From assembly GCF_032598905.1 (NCBI RefSeq), contig NZ_CP122458.1, positions 7,651,001-7,715,000 on the forward strand: a stretch of DNA of 64,000 nt, in the 5' to 3' direction. The notes under the pieces were generated by a model. It ran no database searches. It was not told the DNA's origin and saw only the letters and a list, made by a program, of their open reading frames with translations. Numbering within the stretch: position 1 is the stretch's first letter; each line of letters starts with the position of its first letter. Made by a program: the position numbers and the translations under genes. Source of the DNA: Streptomyces sp. 11x1 (GTDB taxonomy: Bacteria > Actinomycetota > Actinomycetes > Streptomycetales > Streptomycetaceae). This document shows, one piece after another, positions 61,150 through 64,000 of this stretch.

Positions 61150-62964
61150 GTGCGTCAAAGCAAGAGCCTCACACGCCGGAACATGCTTGCAGGCGCGGCA
61201 GCAGTCGCAGCGGGGGGCGTGGCGGCATACGGCTTGAGGCAGTCGTGGGTGACTGGTGGGAGCCGCGAGGCAGTTTCGTGCTCGGGGGACGACGTCGTGG
61301 TGTGTGATGGCCCGCCGTCTGAGCGGGATGCGCTGCTGAAAGTCATCGCCCTGTCCTGGCGGCGCTACCGGAAACTCGATGCCGGCGGATACCTGGAGCT
61401 TTTCGATCCAGATCACGTCCGTGCGAGTTCCCGCCTGGGACGGCCGCAGCGGGGCTCCAAGGCGGTGTCCGCAGCGCTTCCCCGGGAATGGGAGGCCTAC
61501 GAAAGAGTGGACGGGGCCATCAGCGCTCGCTTCACCCCTCGGCGGGTCGAACTATGGGTGGACGAGACGGGCGATCATGCGACGGCTCTGTACTGGCTCG
61601 AGGTCGCGTCGACCAATGCCCGCTGGTCCTACGACGACCAAGGCCTCGTCTTGCAGACCTTCAAGAAGCACCGCGGGATGTGGCGCATCGCCCACCACAC
61701 CGATGTATGGGATCTGAACTACGACTTGGAACGTCAGAAGCCGGGCCAAGACGTCTTCAGTTTCGACTTCGTCTACCCCGTCCGCGACCTGGGCCGGGCC
61801 GTGCGGTTCTATACGCCGCTCCTCGGAGCGCCGTTCCATGTCGGTGACGATTCGGCGCGCTTCCAGATGCCAGGAGGGCAGTTCGTGCTCGACGCCGACC
61901 GTCTGGGCGGGCGTGCCCGCCTCGCTGCCGGGCTGCCCAACGGCTGGGGTGTCACCTATGTCGGGGACGTGGCAGCAGAACGGGACCGGCTCGCCCGGCG
62001 CGGCGTGCGGTTCGTCGACGGCACGGACGCCGAACTCCTCAAGAAGGGGCCTGACCGGTACGCCATCGGCCTGGACAGCTCATCGGCGAATCCCTTCGTG
62101 TTGGCTCAGCGCCACTACGCAACTGACGGCCCGGCACCCGGCGAACTGAGCGGTTTCACTGAGACCGGCGCCGCGGCTGCCATGGCCAAGCGCATCGCCA
62201 AGGCATGGCTGCACACCGACGCCCACACGCTCGGCACCCTGTACGGCAGGAACGGGCGATGGCTCGACAGCACCCGTACGGCCGTGCGGGGTCTGGAGGA
62301 CGGGCAGGAACTGCCTCACACCCTCGATGCCTACTACTGGCGTTCTTATGACCGCTCCCCGCGTGGCCTCAGCGCCGAACTGCATGCAGACAACCTGCAT
62401 GTTCAGCGAGCCGGACGGCGATCCGTGGTCACGCACACGATGCGACTGACAGGTACGGGGCCGCAACCCTTCCGAGACACCGCCTTGGTCACCCATCTCC
62501 TGGACGCCGACAACAGACCGTTGATCACCATCATTGCCCCCGCCACTGCCGACGAGAATTCTCAGGCCATGGCCAGACAACTCGACTACACCGGCTACCC
62601 GGTGACCTCGCTGAAAGCCGCCGAACGCTTCTACCGTAAAACTCTTGACTGGGGGTCGCCTTACCAGGACGACGGCTGGCGAGGATGGTGGAGCCGTACG
62701 GAATCAGTCTTCGGCATCTACACCGCCGACCCCGACCAGGACGGCCTCCCCCGCAGCGGCGTGCCGAGCGGGTACGTGAGTTTTTGGGTGCATTCCGCCA
62801 GGAGGACTTATGAGTGGATGCGCAGCGAAGGCTCACGCTTTCCGGAAATCCCATCCATCAACGAAGGGAAAGCCGGCATCTCACGGTTCCCCGGCTACAC
62901 CCAGGTAGTCGGTACCGACAGCGAGGGCAACCTCCTCGTCCTCACCGAGTACACCGGCAAGTAG
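61150..62964 (+). CDS. Tat-exported protein with duplicated NTF2-like and VOC domains
   Basis: A 604-residue protein. The GTG at 61150 with AAGGAA upstream places a twin-arginine signal (SLTRRNML then a hydrophobic stretch) at the N-terminus. Residues about 55-180 look like an NTF2/SnoaL-like domain, and about 195-310 like a glyoxalase/VOC domain (DLGRAVRFYTPLLGAPF). About 325-460 is a second NTF2-like domain and about 475-604 a second VOC domain (SLKAAERFYRKTLDWGSPY). No enzyme class can be named. Probably binds or converts a small aromatic or lactone-like compound outside the membrane. Confidence 0.75.
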   Translation: MRQSKSLTRRNMLAGAAAVAAGGVAAYGLRQSWVTGGSREAVSCSGDDVVVCDGPPSERDALLKVIALSWRRYRKLDAGGYLELFDPDHVRASSRLGRPQRGSKAVSAALPREWEAYERVDGAISARFTPRRVELWVDETGDHATALYWLEVASTNARWSYDDQGLVLQTFKKHRGMWRIAHHTDVWDLNYDLERQKPGQDVFSFDFVYPVRDLGRAVRFYTPLLGAPFHVGDDSARFQMPGGQFVLDADRLGGRARLAAGLPNGWGVTYVGDVAAERDRLARRGVRFVDGTDAELLKKGPDRYAIGLDSSSANPFVLAQRHYATDGPAPGELSGFTETGAAAAMAKRIAKAWLHTDAHTLGTLYGRNGRWLDSTRTAVRGLEDGQELPHTLDAYYWRSYDRSPRGLSAELHADNLHVQRAGRRSVVTHTMRLTGTGPQPFRDTALVTHLLDADNRPLITIIAPATADENSQAMARQLDYTGYPVTSLKAAERFYRKTLDWGSPYQDDGWRGWWSRTESVFGIYTADPDQDGLPRSGVPSGYVSFWVHSARRTYEWMRSEGSRFPEIPSINEGKAGISRFPGYTQVVGTDSEGNLLVLTEYTGK

Positions 62965-63577
62965 CGGTCGAGCCTATGGGTAATTCCCGGAAGGCGCCCA
63001 ATGGGAATGAAAAAGTCTTCTACTGAGGCCCTTTCGTCATCCGTCTGCGGTAGTCGGATGGAGAGTGAGGACTGCTTGAGCGAGGGCGGTGATCCGGTTG
63101 ATTGAGCACCGAATCCTCCGCAGGAGCCAGCAAAGATTTGAGGGTAGCCATGGCGGTCCCGGCGCGCTCAATCCCAACGGTCCCAGGGGGGGGCACCTAT
63201 TCCGGCCGTCGGGCATATCCGTTTCGGGCCATCCGAAGAGTGTTCGGTGGGAGCGCTCCTTTTCTCTTCCGGCCGCGCTCGGCCACTGCGTCTTCTTCAG
63301 AAGGCGAGGGCAGCCCGCCCTGACCTCGAACACCACTTCACGGAAGGCCGACTCGACGGTTTCTTCGTCAAGAACCTCGAAACCGTCCAGGGCGACTAAC
63401 GCGACGTCATCATCCCCGCCGTAGCCACCGGCGACCACCGACACGAGCCTGAGAACTGCCAGGTACCCTCAAGCACGTCGTCAACGCGGCCCGACGGGCT
63501 TCCGCTCCACCACGGTGGAGTCTCGAAGGACATGCCCCCACCCGCACGAGTCTCTTCGTGCTGCCTGGGGGAAGTTC
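62965..63577. other. Degraded region with helicase relic
   Basis: No intact gene in 613 bases. The only recognisable coding trace is the helicase fragment at about 63292-63430. The first 320 bases show only short frames without family resemblance. The region probably results from repeated deletion and insertion. Confidence 0.4.
63292..63430 (+). pseudogene. Relic of a DUF4011/AAA_12-type SF1 helicase
   Basis: The frame encodes KARAARPDLEHHFTEGRLDG, then FFVKNLETVQGD, a TAA stop and RDVII. Intact helicases of this family read FFVKNLENVQGDERDVI, so the stop replaces the Glu. Nothing of the remaining protein survives. It marks a former defence-type helicase gene beside the DUF2075-like gene. 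Confidence 0.55.
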
Positions 63578-64000
63578 TTGCTGTTCCGCGCGTCCGCGAA
63601 AACGGTCGCCGTCATGGCACTCGACGGTTCGCTGTTCCTGCACCTCACCGACCAGTTCGTCCACATGCACGGCTATCAGCCCAGGGGCTCGGAGGCGCGT
63701 TCCTGGGAACGGAGCATCCCCGTCCTGGCCGGCGCACTCAACGACGCCGGCCTGGGCGACGTTGAGGTCATGCTGGAGTACGCGCTTCCGCTGAACAGCA
63801 AGCGTGCAGATGTCGTCCTCGCAGGAGTGCACCCCAGTACCGGGGAGTCGTCGTACGTCGTGGTGGAACTGAAGCAGTGGAGCCACGTCCTGCCCCACGA
63901 GGACGATCCCACGCTGTGTCACATCGAGCGCTACAGCCACCCAGTCCTCAACCCCATCGAACAGGTGCGGCGCTACTGCGACTACCTGGTCAACTTCAAC
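63578..64000 (+). CDS. DUF2075-type AAA/schlafen-like protein, truncated by window edge
   Basis: The frame starts at TTG 63578 (GGGGGAAG just upstream; ATG 63614 is an alternative) and is open to the right edge (141 codons). The N-terminal part has a PD-(D/E)XK-like arrangement: Asp in RADVVLAG and E-x-K in VVVELKQW, as in the N-terminus of DUF2075 proteins, which continue into a P-loop ATPase domain beyond the window. Such proteins are associated with anti-phage loci. The ATPase part cannot be checked here. Confidence 0.7.
   Translation, partial: MLFRASAKTVAVMALDGSLFLHLTDQFVHMHGYQPRGSEARSWERSIPVLAGALNDAGLGDVEVMLEYALPLNSKRADVVLAGVHPSTGESSYVVVELKQWSHVLPHEDDPTLCHIERYSHPVLNPIEQVRRYCDYLVNFN

Noticed and set aside
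63037..63444. 135-codon minus-strand ORF
   Set aside because: It is antisense to the recognisable helicase relic and has no domain or start signal.
1..64000. CRISPR array, tRNA or rRNA genes
   Set aside because: I saw no regularly spaced short repeats and no tRNA cloverleaf or rRNA-like sequence. A covariance-model scan would be needed to exclude a tRNA at an attachment site.

Overview
The window comes from a high-GC actinobacterium, almost certainly a Streptomyces. Third codon positions are nearly all G or C, GTG starts are common, and genes overlap by ATGA or GTGA throughout. It is an accessory region: at least two anti-invader systems, a conjugative module, an excisionase-integrase pair and several insertion sequences or their remains.

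Layout. (1) 1-12588, minus strand: a tightly coupled operon. In transcription order it encodes an LCAT-like alpha/beta hydrolase, a caspase-like protease fused to an NTPase and WD40 repeats, a kinase-like domain fused to an Upf1-type SF1 helicase, and a winged-helix/PLD-like protein. A fifth, truncated gene runs off the left edge. The helicase and PLD pair matches the Mokosh type I architecture. Its translational coupling to a caspase/STAND protein and a lipase-like enzyme, together with degenerate kinase and HKD motifs, makes it the best candidate here for an undescribed composite system. (2) 12625-26904: an IS630-like transposase remnant, then a minus-strand conjugation cluster (NlpC/P60 wall hydrolase, VirB2-like, VirB8/TcpC-like, VirB6-like, PrgI/SCO6880-like, VirB4-like proteins and accessory proteins). 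Next come an orphan DNA methyltransferase and a convergent PD-(D/E)XK/DUF5655 gene. (3) 26919-29271: an IS21-family element (istA/istB).

(4) 29495-55550: a complete 7-deazaguanine DNA modification-restriction (Dpd) island. The minus-strand operon queC-queE-queD-folE2 makes preQ0. The divergent plus-strand operon holds a DUF6884-like protein, DpdB, the DNA transglycosylase DpdA and a second DpdB paralogue, and ends at strong hairpins. After about 740 bp without a clear gene, a second plus-strand operon carries a small ORF followed by dpdE-F-G-H-I-J-K-D (helicases, ATPase, PLD nuclease). All junctions in this second operon overlap by 1-4 bases. Expected function: preQ0 is made, DpdA/DpdB place it in DNA, and the DpdD-K complex attacks DNA that lacks it.

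(5) 55551-58122: a degraded gene, then an excisionase and a tyrosine integrase. These are the likely mobility genes of an integrative conjugative element carrying the conjugation and Dpd modules; its ends were not located. (6) 58123-64000: a mosaic flank with an IS3 transposase fragment, a TetR regulator with a palindromic operator, an alpha/beta-hydrolase start cut by an intact 1330-bp IS3 element (3-bp target duplication), a Tat-exported protein with duplicated NTF2-like and VOC domains, a helicase fragment and a truncated DUF2075-type gene. No rRNA, tRNA or CRISPR array was seen. All domain calls were made by eye from sequence motifs.
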